Below are positions 23,939-37,490 of a DNA stretch of 64,000 bases, one piece after another. Each line of letters begins with the position of its first letter. Within the stretch, counting starts at the first letter, position 1. The DNA is from Onchocerca volvulus. Taxonomy: Eukaryota; Nematoda; Chromadorea; Rhabditida; Onchocercidae. The notes beneath the pieces are model-generated. The model was not told where the DNA came from and did no database searches. It saw only the letters and a program-made list of their open reading frames with translations. The position numbers were made by a program, and so were the translations under genes. Location: NCBI GenBank assembly GCA_000499405.2, contig HG738138.1:4142368-4206367 (forward strand), read 5' to 3'.

Positions 23939-26900
23939 CAAGGTAGAATATGTCACATGCCTTTCCCAGTTTTACATTTTGTAACAGAAAAAAAAAAGTT
24001 CGAAAACTGAATTAACTGGAAATATACACATTTTTACAAGAACTTCAAAAATTTAAAAGATCGATAAATCTAATTAATCACTTTAGCATATGTTCTGCAC
24101 TTTGTTTTTCAAGCAACAAAACATTTCGATTTCCCGAGAAAATCTCATGATTGGTATTCTGGGAAAAAACTTCATCTCTCATTTTTCTTCTTACTGTTTG
24201 TAGATAATTTAAAGAATTTCATGATCAGCCCAAGGAATTTATCAGCAATTGGACTGTTTCACTTGCTTTAGAACTTTGGCATCGATAGCGAAATCATCTT
24301 AAAAATCATTAAATTTGTAAAATATCAAATAAAGAAAGAGGAATGATTGAATGATTGGTCTGGTTAATGTTGTGTTTCGTTGGCATACAGAATTTTTTGG
24401 GCAAAGATCGCCAACACTGATAAAAAAATTCATGGGAAAAGCAAAGGCAAACTAGGAAGGAACGAGCAGGATGATCATTTATGGGGAGAGTATGATTGTA
24501 TTGGCAAACTGATCAGCAAGTTGAGTTGTCAGTGATTTGAGCATGCGGATAATGCGTCGGAACGCTTGCTTTCAAAATTACTTCACATTACGCATAGCAC
24601 ACTTCCGTAAATAATTGCTTGATCAACAAAACTGATCGAAAAAAAAAATATCTGCTGGAAGTTTATCAAAATACTTGTTATCAAATGATTCATAACATTC
24701 TGAAGAGGAATGCTGTGTCTTTCCATGCGATCTTGCATGAATGATATGATTATCAAGCAATCTATTGAAAATCAATACCATCATGTGAAAAGATTTTTGA
24801 TTTGTTTGGTAAGAAAATCTTGACTGACAGTAAACTGTATAGCACTATTTATTTTAAAAATGAATAAAAATTCAATGCCATAATCGTTTTGCACATATGA
24901 AACAATATCAAGTGAGATTTTAAATTCGTCTATGTGATATTCTTGATGTTGTGGAAGAAAATTCAAAATTTTGTAAAACCATTCTAACATTTCAATACAG
25001 TATAGGAGACAGTATTCAATTATTTTCATTGAAAATGTTTCGATTTTAGAATGTATCGTAATTATTCACTTGAATTAATTTTTTATGAAATAAGAGTTTT
25101 ACTTTCGGTAATAAAAATTAATCAAATAAGCTTTTTTTTTTTTTACTGCATATAATCATTCATATTTAGTTGAGGACAATATGTGAATTTTTTTTTCGAC
25201 ATCCTAAAATTAAACATTATTCTATGAGAAATATAAAATAAAACTGATGTCCTGTATAAAGAATTTCAGATTAATACAGACTGGAGATCACGACTATACA
25301 CTGAATATTTGCAAGGAATTATCAACGAAGAAGTTAGAAATTAAATTTTTTTTAGGGAAATCCTCCTCTTGTTTTTAGATTGCTCAATGTTTCGGTCCCA
25401 TTTATTGATCTTCACATGTTTTGATTAAGACGCTTACTTGAATAGACACATTATCATATTTTGAGAATGGAAAGGATTGAATAGCGCTGAAATATGGCAG
25501 TACATGTTTCAACAAATCTGGAAGATTCTGCTTTGGTAGTCAAAGTTAGAAAATGCAAATTGTCTAGTTTACATATGCTTTCAATGTCAAAACTTTTGTA
25601 ACAAACTGATATCCAGTAGTGATCAATCATCACAATGTATCGCAGGATGCAGCACATTGTCATGGCTGTAACACGCATCATGCTTCGAGAAGCATCAAGG
25701 AATGTTAAGAATTATTTGCTTAAGGAATTATCATTATAATTCAAAAAAAAACATTATTGCTAGGCTTAGTGGAAGAGAAGTGATGATGTAACAATGAATG
25801 AAAAGAGGCGAGAGGGCTGAAATTGGCAAAGTTTAGGAGATATAATGATCCAATAGATGAAGAATTCACCAACAATCGGAACAAGACGTGGATAAATCAA
25901 GGTAGGAATGTAAATGAGATCGCATGTGGATTGGGAATATGAAAAAACGAAATTTCAGGATGGTTGAAAGTTCTCTGAACTGCTGACATGTTATAGTAAG
26001 TGTGGATAGTGTTAAGAAAGAGACTGAGAAAAAATTTGAATTTGTAGAGAAGAGGTTACGGAAAGTCCTCCCACACATAAAAAGTGCAACATTATATCAC
26101 GGTTCATTTAAACTTGTTTCACTGTTGTATTGATGGATTCGTATTTATCAATTTTTGTATATCCATCCAAAAATTTATGGAAATCGAGGCCTGGAAATAG
26201 AAAGAATTTTTATCATTGAGAGGAGGGTGCCTAAAGTGTTCTTCTTCACATTACCGGAGCTTTAGTATTTCTGGCCACATAAAAATCCCGTTAATAATCT
26301 ACGAATTGGTTTGATCATAAAAATCGAAGTCCATAGATTTATCATGTATAAACTAATCTATATAAATAAAAATGTAAGAAAAAATTCTTTTTCTTCTTTT
26401 TTTTTTGTTCGAAATTTTAAATCTGCGAGAGTTCTAAAATACGCGCCTACCCGAATGCAATGTTATTTCAAAATTTCAAATCAATCAGTGAAGAATCTGA
26501 AACGTTATTTGGAAATGAACAATGAATATTTACATTTTTATTAATATGGAATATAAATTAAGCGAAATAAATTTCTTGTTTTTGAAATAGGCTATGTAAA
26601 AATTTGTTTGATTTCGATCCTTGAAAAAAGATATAAAGACAAAAGAATATAACTGATTTCAGTTTCAATTCCCAAAAAATTCCATGAAAATGATCCTCAC
26701 AAGCATTGAGAAAGATTTCAGAATTTTGAAGTTACACTCTGGTTCAAGCAAAAACTATTACTTTTGGCTCGAATTTATAATAAAAAATTTTTCTATTTCT
26801 CCCCACCTGAAAATGGAAGAAACGTGTCATATTGAATTTGCTTTTCCGAAATTAGAAAATTCTACGAAGTATTCTATAGAAAAAAAATCTAGAGAAGCCA

Positions 26901-27646
26901 ATAAATTAAGATTAAGAATATCACCTTACTTTATCAATCTTTATATCCAGCAGAATCTCTCTAAACTTTTGAAGAGCGGAATTTGGAATGAGGTATATAT
27001 GACAGCTTTAGCAAGGGGATAAACAAAATGAAATGCTTTCTGCTTGTTTCAGCACCTTGTTCTTCTGAGAAAAATGCATGGTCTTTTTTATCACACACTT
27101 TCACTAAAAAAAAAAAAAAAAATCCTGAAGAGATATAAAAAACAATCGTATATTTTTTTCTCGACCTAGAAATGGTTATTAATCGAGAAATTGTGTCTCG
27201 AGTAAGTTTTAAAGTTGTTTGTTATATTGATTGCTCGACTTAGCATTAATTTTTCAAACTTGGTGGAACAGTTGCTTCTAGTTTCAATTCTCCTAAAAGC
27301 CTTAAGCGTATAGGTCAAAAAATGCTGCAAGCAAGTGATCGGTGGGGTGATTCAAACTATCAATGCATACAGCAGTGTAGGTTAAAGTCTTTAACTGCTT
27401 GTTTTTGAAATTAACACTTCCAATGTTATCAGGATACTCAATCCTTGGAATAACTCACTGAAAACTCTAACAGGAGAATTGGAATACAATACATATTGAC
27501 TGATACTAGTTTCTAAATACTAAATTATGTATCTCTCCCGAGTGGGTCTGCTAATGTCATAAAATTAATTGACAAAGGATTAGTGAAAATAATTCTCAGT
27601 AATTACTTATTAACCTAAATTAGACATATAACAACTTCTTCATGTA

Positions 27647-27842
27647 TTTGCTTTTCAATTATTGCATATTTGCACGGACAACATGATCATCACGAGAATT
27701 AAGTTTTTTAGAAGCAGCTTCATTACTAAGATTATTAATTCAGAAAAATTTGAGAAGATTTTGGAAATTCACAAAATCTTCATTTTTTTTAAAGAATACT
27801 GTGGTGATTTGCTTTTCAATTATTGCATATTTGCAAGGACAA
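27647..27842. repeat. Pair of about 35 bp direct repeats, 160 bp apart
   Basis: Copies at about 27647-27682 and 27807-27842 share TTGCTTTTCAATTATTGCAT followed by ATTTGCAMGGACAA. They flank about 125 bp of unrelated AT-rich DNA. A local duplication is the simplest explanation. Confidence 0.65.
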
Positions 27843-28268
27843 TATATAACCATGTGGCGTTTATCCAAGTCATTCTTCTAATTCTGAAAAGTATCAATGG
27901 AAGAATGGAATTGAATTATTCCACTCTGCGCAATTGATTGTCATTAATCCAAATTGTTTCTGATCTTACCATGTCGACTTCCATTTCCGATTTATCGGTG
28001 CAATAAATTGATATTTTTAATACAACATGAATTTTTACTTCGGGAGAATGATGTCGAATTGCTTTATACTCGTTAGTTTGTCGTAATATAACGCTTAGAA
28101 ACTGATGTTTAAATAAATAAGCATAACATGGGGTTTAGAAAAGCAAAATTACAGTTAATGCTCATGGCGATGAGTGATTGATTACCCATACAACATTCAT
28201 ATCTGTTCAGTGCAACTGGTCACCAATCACAGACAGTTAAGATTACCCTTCTGTTGTTGTCATATACC

Positions 28269-28428
28269 ATTTATTTATTTATCATCAACAGTGAGCGATG
28301 ACATCGTAATCAATTCGATATCCAGATCCTTATCATTATCATTTTAATCGATATATCACAAATTCCTTCGTACACTGACTCATATTTCATTTATTTATCA
28401 TCAACAGTCAGCGATAGCATCATAATCA
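28269..28428. repeat. Pair of about 40 bp direct repeats, 120 bp apart
   Basis: Copies at 28269-28312 and 28389-28428 share ATTTATTTATCATCAACAGT followed by AGCGAT, CATC and TAATCA, with a few substitutions and one 4 bp length difference. They lie in the less AT-rich part of the gene-poor region and may be duplicated regulatory sequence. Confidence 0.6.
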
Positions 28429-29370
28429 TTGGTACGGTGAAATTCTAAAAATTATATTTAATTTCCAGCATCATGATGCCTTCAACGATACGTCTCGGAG
28501 ATAAAGACATCCGAACATTATATGATCCGATTTTTATTATTCCCATTGAAGAAAGCCATGACTTGATCATCATTATCACTGCAGAGATCATCGATCATCT
28601 ACGACGAAACACTACTAATTCATATTAAATAAGCAGATGATAATCAATCATATATCTATCTCTTCAATTGTCTTTGATGACAACTGCCTTTCATCTTAAA
28701 TGACCAGACGGGCAACCAATCAACCAACCGAAATTCTTGCCACTCTCATCTTGGCAAAATTGCACAATTCCCAATCGAACAATAACCACAATCTGATGTT
28801 CATCCCTCTCTTCTCCTTCTCCTCCTCTCCGCTTTCCATTTTCGTTTACGAATTCATCCATCCGATTGATAGCGACGGGAATGTGGACTGATCTGTTTGC
28901 TCTGTCAGTTTCGTCTTTCAATCATCAGCAACTATCGAACAGAATCCCTTTTTTTTTGATTCATTTCTTGCTAATTCGCGAATCCATGACAATGACTTTG
29001 TTGCATACTTTCTTCATACATCACACCGTCTCATCGTGGTGACACACATCTCTTTTCCTGTCTATCAGCTGACTGTTTCAGTTCAGTATAGCGACTCGTA
29101 CAGCGAACTTCACATTTCAAGATGTAGCAATTTCATAACAGAAAACTAGTAATAACTAAAAATAGCTCTTCGCAATCACCTGATTCATTTTCAATCCTGA
29201 ATTCTTATTCTGTGTTTTCAGGCTTACCATAAGCAAATAAATGCTACATCTCCGTTGGGAAGCTAAATCTCATACCATGGAACATAATGTACCTTGTGTA
29301 TAAATAATAGAATTATTGCAACATGCAAGGACCAATTTAATGCATTGCAGGATTGCTCATTGAGTATGTT

Positions 29371-29392
29371 GCATGCATGCATGCATGCATGC
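29371..29392. repeat. (GCAT)n microsatellite, 5.5 units
   Basis: Five and a half perfect GCAT units are present. The run is its own reverse complement and could extrude as a cruciform. Confidence 0.85.
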
Positions 29393-29530
29393 TCACATCG
29401 CGCTAATCGATTTGCCAAAGCTTATAAGCCTTTAACAATATAGCTGAAGCCAATTGATACAGAAAGATATTAAAAATTGAAGAGCGTGCTTACATATCCC
29501 AGAATTCTAAATCAGATTTTAGCTAAAAGA

Positions 29531-30055
29531 ATGAAATTCTCTCAAAAATATGAAAATATTTATCAAAAATTTCTCGAATTATCCAAGTTATCGGGATGGA
29601 ATTTTTCACAATACATCGTTATGATACTTTTTTTACACAAATTTTTTCAAAAATTATTCGGAGCAAGGAGGAAAAAATTCAACAATCTGCTCGTTATTTT
29701 CTGTTTTTGTGAAAATGAAGACAGGAGGGAAGATGAAGAGGAATGCAACGAAAGGCGAAATGATTGCCATCCCTGCCACATGATCATTTTCGTCACTTTA
29801 CAAAACCGTTCTTCATATTTCTTCTTTTCCTTCAACCAACTAGTAAGAGATGTTTTTTGCATTCTTTTGTGTATTTCTCTTTCTGCAAGCTTCTCTATTT
29901 TCCGTCATGGAATTTGGCTATATTCAGTTGAGTTGTTTGAAATTCTAAATAGCGAAATTAACGTCGCATATAGTCACACTACCTTCTTGATAAAAGAACT
30001 TCTTTCGGATATTTTGGTGGAGCGTATTATTGCAAGTAACAAAAATCATGGATAG
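29531..30055 (+). CDS. Hypothetical single-exon ORF, 174 codons
   Basis: This is a long uninterrupted frame in AT-rich DNA where stops are frequent. The ATG at 29531 lies a few bases after a splice-acceptor-like GATTTTAG, the pattern seen at other genes here. The predicted protein is basic and aromatic-rich. It has a hydrophobic stretch near residues 28-44, a charged ENEDRREDEEE segment with CNERRNDCHPCH cysteines, and a second hydrophobic stretch (VFCILLCISLSASFSIF). No family is recognised. A chance ORF is quite possible, because the minus strand is also partly open (29647-29862). Confidence 0.25.
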   Translation: MKFSQKYENIYQKFLELSKLSGWNFSQYIVMILFLHKFFQKLFGARRKKFNNLLVIFCFCENEDRREDEEECNERRNDCHPCHMIIFVTLQNRSSYFFFSFNQLVRDVFCILLCISLSASFSIFRHGIWLYSVELFEILNSEINVAYSHTTFLIKELLSDILVERIIASNKNHG

Positions 30056-30084
30056 AAGTTTGGAAACTTTGCTTTGAGAAAGGT

Positions 30085-30147
30085 TTGGTTGACAGTATTA
30101 CCCATGGAGACATCACCCATGGAGACATCGGTAATACTGTCAACCAA
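30085..30147. repeat. 18 bp perfect inverted repeat with a duplicated loop
   Basis: Arms TTGGTTGACAGTATTACC (30085-30102) and its exact complement (30130-30147) enclose 27 nt. A 14 bp direct repeat CCCATGGAGACATC, present twice with one base between, spans the left-arm end and the loop. It starts 30 bp after the stop of the hypothetical ORF at 29531-30055. It may be a foldback or terminator-like structure or a rearrangement scar. Confidence 0.85.
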
Positions 30148-31031
30148 GCTGTCCATTTGGATTACACAACCATAATCATGCAAAATCAAATAGCTTTCTT
30201 TTTCACTTGATGTATTTTTGCAGTAGATTGCATATTTAGTTTGTTTTATACACTGACATCAACTGAATTAACGAAATCAAGTGTACGTGATCGAGAAAAA
30301 AAAAAAAAAAAAAAAAAAAAGGAAAACCAGTTAGTTGGTTATTTTCGGTATGCATTAAAATGAATATGAGCACCAAATTCAATTTGAATATGAAATGGGA
30401 CAACTAACATTCATGAATTATTTTAATCCATAGAAATGTTCATTTGCAAACAGATTGCTTCTCCGATTATTTCAGATTTTCTTTTGCAATTTTGCCTCTT
30501 AACATTAAATTTTCGAAAATTCCCCGGAAAATTAGATTTCTGAAGTTTGTGGAATGAAATATGTTGGCAGTGAACATTTTCTCGTTTCTTAATTTCGAAC
30601 TATTTTTAGCCTTTTGAAGACCCTAAATTAAAATCAGATTGTTATTTTTGCATACAATATTAATCTTTTGATGATAAAAGTGTGTTTTGCCCACTTGAAG
30701 TTTACCTCATATTTTAATAAATTCATGTCAAAAATATGTTAGGTTTTGCTATCATCAAAATCCCTCAGTATTGTGTAATTCTTTGATTATAGTCATTTTT
30801 CATTTTTTTTTTTTTTTTTTTACTCGAGGTATTAAAACCAACATGAACCTTCTTCACAATATCAAAACCACACGCATAAGAACTCAATTTAGCACCAAAA
30901 AAATCCTTAAAAGACACAAAAAAAGACAACAAATACATACCAAAAGGAACCAAAAAAGAAAAAAAACAACAAAATTTAAAAAAAGAAAAAACCCATTAGT
31001 TAGTTAATTATTAGAATAATAATTATTAAAA

Positions 31032-31094
31032 TAAATTCAATTCCCAGAGTATTATATTACATAATAATGTAATACTCTATTGGGAATTGAATTT
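31032..31094. repeat. Imperfect palindrome of about 30 bp arms
   Basis: TAAATTCAATTCCC on the left and GGGAATTGAATTTA on the right are exact complements, and inner segments around GAGTATTA/TAATACTC also pair. The element resembles a small foldback repeat. Confidence 0.75.
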
Positions 31095-34000
31095 AATATA
31101 AAGTAATAACTTCTCTATTAAATAAATTAAACTACTTAGATATATTAGTGTTATTTAGTTCTACACTAAAATAGGAGCTTCTCTGTCATCGCCATGTTTT
31201 TAAAATATTTCTTTAGATCTCTTTAATCTCAAAGGAGAAAATCATTTTCTGGTTCTTGAGATGTTGCCATATAATTTGACAAGAATTCAAATGTTTTTCG
31301 AAAATTAAAAATTGATCTCACACTTTTAGTTTTGATCTTTAACCTCTTCGGAGAGTGATGATGCATTAATCATTCTTAATTACTGTAATGATATGATTTA
31401 AAACCGTGGGAAAATATCCAGCATAGTAAAATGCAGTGGTAATACTTCATAGTTATCATTTTCTACGATGCTTATTTAAAAAAAAAAAAAAAAAAAAAAA
31501 AAACAAACTTTATGCAGTCAAGAACTGATGACGCGTTACGGCAGTCTCTTTAATTTTTTTTTTTTGAATCATGCACTGATGATAGTGTTGATTCATCTTA
31601 ATATTTGTTTTGTACTTTTTTGCGCCAACTGTTTCCTCCCGTACAAAATAGCTGTCAGATATTTTGACAAAGTTTTTCCGGAAGCGGGAAGAGATCGATT
31701 TTTGTCCTTGATTCAAAAATTTGTGTAAAGGAAAAAATGTTTGTTCTGTGGAAATTAGATTTTGAAAATTGTTATCTTCTCGGCTATATAGAATAAATCA
31801 ATCGAATCATTACTCCTCCTTCACATTATGATGAAAACTGGAAATTGTGAATTGTCCAACAAAATTCTGTTAAACCAAATTCAGTATGGGAGCAAAGTTT
31901 TGGATTCAGTGAGCATACTCAAATAAAGTCCTTTGAAGTCCTATTAATTACAGAGGATATTACATTATGCAATTCATTGAACTTCTTTTACTGACGCTCG
32001 TTAAATGCTTTAAGTGAGCCAGTTTCGATAAAAAATTCAAATGCAGAGCACATAAATGGCATAAAATTGTTGGGCATATTACGAAATATTTTAAGTTGAA
32101 GTTCAAACGATTTTAATCCTAAAATTGAAAGATACTCGAGCGGAACCTTTTATTTTCGAAATCTTGAACTTTGAGTTCCTTAACTTTACCAACTCTTCGA
32201 TCTTTAGATACTAGTTGAAGTGTCAGAATTCTTATGATCCGAACATCATAAACGATTATTTGTTTTTTTAAGCAGGTTTTTTTTTTCGTGAATTCTACAA
32301 AACTTCAAATTTTTAGCTTGTTTTTATTATCATAAATTCTCCAATTTAAAAATTCTTTGAATTAGTGCAGTGTATTTCATACTTTCGCTTTAAAATCTAT
32401 ATTTCTCTTTTCGTCTCATTCTGCCTTCGTTTTTTTCATTTTCATTCTTCGTTCGCGTTGCTCGGAAACTTTCCATATTTGATTTGCAAGATATATCTAA
32501 ACTGTTCTTGTAGAGAGATTTTTATTTCTTAATAGAAATATTTATTAATGATGTTTCTATACTTTTTACTTTATCTTTTGAAATTTTAGTGCAGCAGTGT
32601 CAGCGAATATTTGCTTCTTGATTTCTCGAGCTGTCGTTTTAATGCTGACATCTTTACTGAATTATCTCCTCATTATTTTGATGCAACAGCGATCGTTGTA
32701 AAATGTTTTGCAGCGCACAATTTCATTAAGAAATTTCGCTTGTTGTCTTGTTTATTAAAATTCCCAGATTTTTCTTGCATTCTTTATTACAACTTTCTAG
32801 ATAGTCATAAAAACTGTTCCCGAAAAGTAGTTTAGTTGAGACTAGCTAAGATGCATAAATGATGAAAGGGTAATGTTCGGATAAAAATGTCAAGGTAAAG
32901 AAGTATGTTTTTTTCAAGGTGCTATATAGCGTTGATTATGTGTAATTGACATCGATTTTGAAGCCCTTACTTTTTTTTTTTCTTTTTCGCTAGAATTATT
33001 TCGAAGAAGCTTCAATTTTCGTCTAGAAGATCGCGTTTTACTTTTTTGCCCGAAATTTTCAATATTATTTTAATGCAGTTGCAGATTAAATGAATGTATT
33101 TTTCTGCAGCAATATCAAGTATGTAAAATGGCCAAAATTTTTGAAATAAAATTGTTTGAATTTTCATGCCGTATGAACTGCGTGATAGGACTTTCGTTAT
33201 TTTGAACTATTACAACGTGTCCATAAAACCGAAATATTTGCAATACAAATAAAACGAAGTAATCCAAGTAATCTGTATAAAAGAAATTTGTATTCATACA
33301 TGAGCACAGAGGTCTTTACTCTCTCATCTTCCGATTTACTAGTAGAGCTTATGGGCATCGTGTGAAATGTGCCAGGGATGTTACAGGATTGAAGCTTGTG
33401 AGAATTGTCCATCTTATCCTTATTTCTTATATCCAATCTTTTGTATGACTAATATGCTGTAAGTTCTCGCTTATTATCAAAACAATGAATTATCAATGTA
33501 AAAAGGAGCTTTCGGGGCAGCTAATTTAGTGTCTTCGTTGGGAGTTTTTTCAACAACAGTTTTTTTTAACATCAGTATCAGCGGCACTTCAGTTCCAATC
33601 GAAATATCAAAATGATTGCAACGATAGCAAGAGCAATAATTCAGCGGGGAGATGATTGTTATCATGTTTCATATTTACCGTATATTGGTCATTTATTCCT
33701 TAATACTGTATAAATGCGATATTTTGTATATCAGTATCGCGCTTACACAACAGTAAGGAGTAAATGACCCAAGCGCAAGAAACTGAAGAGAGCCTATTGC
33801 TGACCTAGCAAAGTCACAATTAGCAAGAAGAAATTTCCAACCCAACCAATCTATAATCCAAATTGCAAGTCGATTAGACTTTTTCGCAAGACATCGATCC
33901 TTTGTTATTATCTGATACTTGATGCACAGTTTACTTCGGTTTTCAGTCACCTTTTGCTAGTTTTCTTGCTGGAAATTTATTTTTATTTATCAGTAGTAGT

Positions 34001-36588
34001 CATATGACGTATAGAAAACAATTTTTTGAAATTCAAGTTTTCACTTTTAAGTTGAGCATTTCATACAAAATGTTTTTCACAAAGCAAGTAGTTAAAAATT
34101 TTTTTGATACCAAAATATTTTCAAGAGAATGAATTACTTCTTTCTTTGTGGATAAACTACTTTTTTGATAGATTTAAATTTTAAAAAAAGCTTCAAATAA
34201 AACTTGTCTAAAAAAAAAACATTACCATCGTATGCACTTTTAATTACTTGGACGCTCGCGCTCGAAGTCATCACTTTTCATTATTTTGTTTATTTTCCCT
34301 TTCTTTTACCTCCTTTTCGCAGATACATTTTTAAGTTATTCTTTTGTTAGAGTTTAACGAACATGATTTGTTAGAAATTTTTTTATTTTCTTTGAAAAAT
34401 TTGAATTCCTGGAATTCATGGATACATTTGGTGAGAAATAATGAAAAATGGAGGAATTTTTTCGAATCAGTGCGTTGTTGTGCGAAAGTTATATTTTCAA
34501 CGTGACAAATTAAGTGGTGGAAATACGCGACCACTCGTTTATTTCTTCTTTTTCGTCTTCTGAATTTTCGTTTTATAGACAAGTGTCTAAAATGTCTCTG
34601 AAAATTTTCAAATTCTAGTGCAAACATTTAGGTGTTCGGGAAATCCGTAATTTCCTCTACTGATTATTTTAATTCCCGCCAAATAACATATCTATTTTCA
34701 TCATCTTATCTTATTCTCAAAAATTTCGCAAAATGCTACAATTTCTTAAAGAATTCAGAATTTCTAAGATGACCAAGTATGATTTTGATATTTTGCTTAA
34801 AATCGTGCATTTCATGGAGTTTGACATCATTTTAAGGTCGGTTACGGTGGCAGATTTCATCTCATCTCAAGCAGTGCTAATGACATTTCACTTTTTCATC
34901 TCAAAACGATTTCTAAAAGTAACTGTTTACACGGACATTGCCTGAAGGGTCTCTGACGTTTTCTGGTAACTATTCTGGGCACTTAAAAATATTCCAAATT
35001 TTTTTAAAAGATCTACTATTTTAATCTCATATTTGCACATGTATTCTTGCTTTCTGGAGTTATAAAGTATGAATTGATAGACAAGTTATTTAGTTAGTAT
35101 GTAAGTTATTAGCATAAAAATCATGCAGTTAAAACCTGAATTATCTGATTAACAAAACTGTACCAGTGTATTAGCGTGAAACTTTCCAAAATTGACATAA
35201 GATAAACTCTTCATAAAATGCTGCATATACGATATTTTCGCTGAACTATTTTTTTTTTTTTTAACTTCATTCTGATGATGGGAAATCGTAAAGTTGAAGA
35301 AGTAAGTGATTTGATGCTTCGAAGATTTGAAAATTACTTATTGAATAACTCTTCCCAAAACAATTGACCAAATTTTCTTTTGAAAAGATTTATAACAAGT
35401 GGCATTTCAACTGCCAACCAGCTGAGATTTTCATAACAAAATGAAAAAGTTTACTATCTATAAATTTACCGCGCACTTGACACCAATTACCAATTTGAAT
35501 TCGCTAATGAATATTTCTCTTCAATTTCCGAAAGGCTTACTATCTGCAAAATAACAAGCGAGTAACTTACTAAATGATAGTTTGGACTTCGAATCACATT
35601 TATTCTATGCCAAAACGGTTCAATGGACAGGAAAGAAATTCTGTGCATGATGTTCGATTTTATTACTTCTTCTTTATCAAAATGAATAGACTCTACTTTT
35701 TTAGAAGAAGCAAATCGTTTCCTGATTTCTGGTCATTTTAAATGGAAGTTGACCTATCGGTTGCTTTTTTAAATTTGTCAAGTTTTCCTGCGATATCTCT
35801 TTATGATTAATTTGCAACTGAAATAGTAACTAACCTATATTAAGAAAACATATGATGAATATCAGTTAATAAGATACATGATCTTGAAATATATAAAACG
35901 AAAAATCAATATTAGTAGCTCATCTTTCTGGCCTCCTGAAGTATTTGTCACATCATGTACATGGTGAATGCGATTTTTTTCTGCTTCTCCCAAAGTGCCT
36001 GATATCTTGGCCAATGAAAGAAATCTTTAATACTTTCCATAGTTTGGAAACTATTTCCTTTCCAAATTATTAGAACTGCATTTGCAAGCTTTTATTTATA
36101 GCTAAGTCCAGGATATCGAACTATATTAATTTATGTTACTGCGGGCCCTTTTATCACTGTTAATTCGTCGGGATGCCTAAAATATTCTTTGGCTTCGTTC
36201 TACATTCACACATCTTCAACAGTTGAAAGGCATTGTTGTTAAATAAATACGCCTATTATCAACGGTTTCTTTGATTTATGTGAAATAGCTTATCTGATGT
36301 GAAAATATTAATTTCATTGATTGCTGGCTATATGGATGAGTTTTTCGTAAGCGCTATAGTTTTTCTGAAAAATTTCCTCAGGATTTTATATTCATTGCAT
36401 TGTGTGAATCTGTCAATAAATTGTACTGCATTTTCTTCTTAAAGCAGAATATTCTCATCATGTCTCTTTTGTCCAATCCTGAAATTTCTGGGAAATATTC
36501 ATCTCACTCGTTAGTGAAATCAGCAATTTATTTGACTCATTAGATGGCATTAGTTATCTTTCATATAGCATTATCTTCTGAAACAGAT

Positions 36589-36652
36589 TGTGAACTATTG
36601 ATTGACTTACCGATTTTGTCAAGGAGATCGGTAAATCAACCAGTAGTTCACA
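36589..36652. repeat. 64 nt stem-loop with 26 bp arms
   Basis: The left arm TGTGAACTATTGATTGACTT plus ACCGAT and the right arm ATCGGTAAATCAACCAGTAG plus TTCACA pair at 23 of 26 positions across a 12 nt loop. One of the three mismatches could form a G-U pair in RNA from this strand. The size and near-complete stem resemble a microRNA precursor, although a small inverted repeat is the null explanation. Confidence 0.7.
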
Positions 36653-37359
36653 GATGATAGAAAAGATGAAGCAAGCGTAAAATTTCCTGCAGAAATAAAG
36701 TTCACTCCCTTTCATCGCTGAATCAGTTCGCTTTTATGTGTATAATATACCAAAATAACCCTTTTTTCAGAGTGTTCTAATGTAGGAAGTTCAACTTAAA
36801 GTGGAAAAGTGACACAAGATCATTAAAATTTGCTGTAACAGCTAAGAACTTTAGAAAATATGAATTTTTACATGAAACAACAAGAAGCAACGAAACCAAA
36901 CAACAAATTACACTGCTCATAAATTCCAACCTATTTTTCATCTGTTTTATATCCCTTACCTCACGTATTCGAATTTGATGTGCCGCCTAACGTACAAATG
37001 CTATATAATAATTTTGTTATTTATAAACCAAATGTTTCTCATTTTTTCGGAAAATAGTAAGTTTGTTTCTTGTAGATTTTCCTTATATAAACATCTTCCT
37101 TGAATTTACTGATTTTTGGAGTGCCAAAAGTTGCAAATTTTGACTTAAAGAGTCGAGTGATTTTGATAAAGTTCTAAATATTCATTTTAGCTTATATAGT
37201 TGTTGAAAAATGATATAGCCTGAAAGTAATAGATGACTAATTTTACGTACAGCATAATGTAAATTCTGTGTTAGAAAAAATTTCTTCATATATCCATAAC
37301 AACAGTTTGGGAGATTCATTAGTTTAATGGGAATTTTAGAGAAATTATGATCCGTCATT

Positions 37360-37490
37360 TTTAAAAAATTATGAAAAAATTAGAAATCATAAAAAACAGT
37401 ATTATCATTTATAAAAAAATGTATAAAAATTTAGGAAAAATTATAAAAAAAGATTATAAAAACAGTGTCCGTCATTTACAAAAAACAATA
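37360..37490. repeat. A-rich degenerate minisatellite
   Basis: Repeated words of the type ATTATAAAAAA alternate with variants, and CCGTCATTT occurs at both ends. It lies just upstream of the first recognised Ig/FNIII exon. It is low-complexity DNA with no evident function. Confidence 0.55.

Noticed and set aside
26684..27022. 112-codon plus-strand frame in the gene-poor region
   Set aside because: Motif-free and of ordinary AT-rich composition; an acceptor-like TTTCAG 25 nt upstream is not enough.
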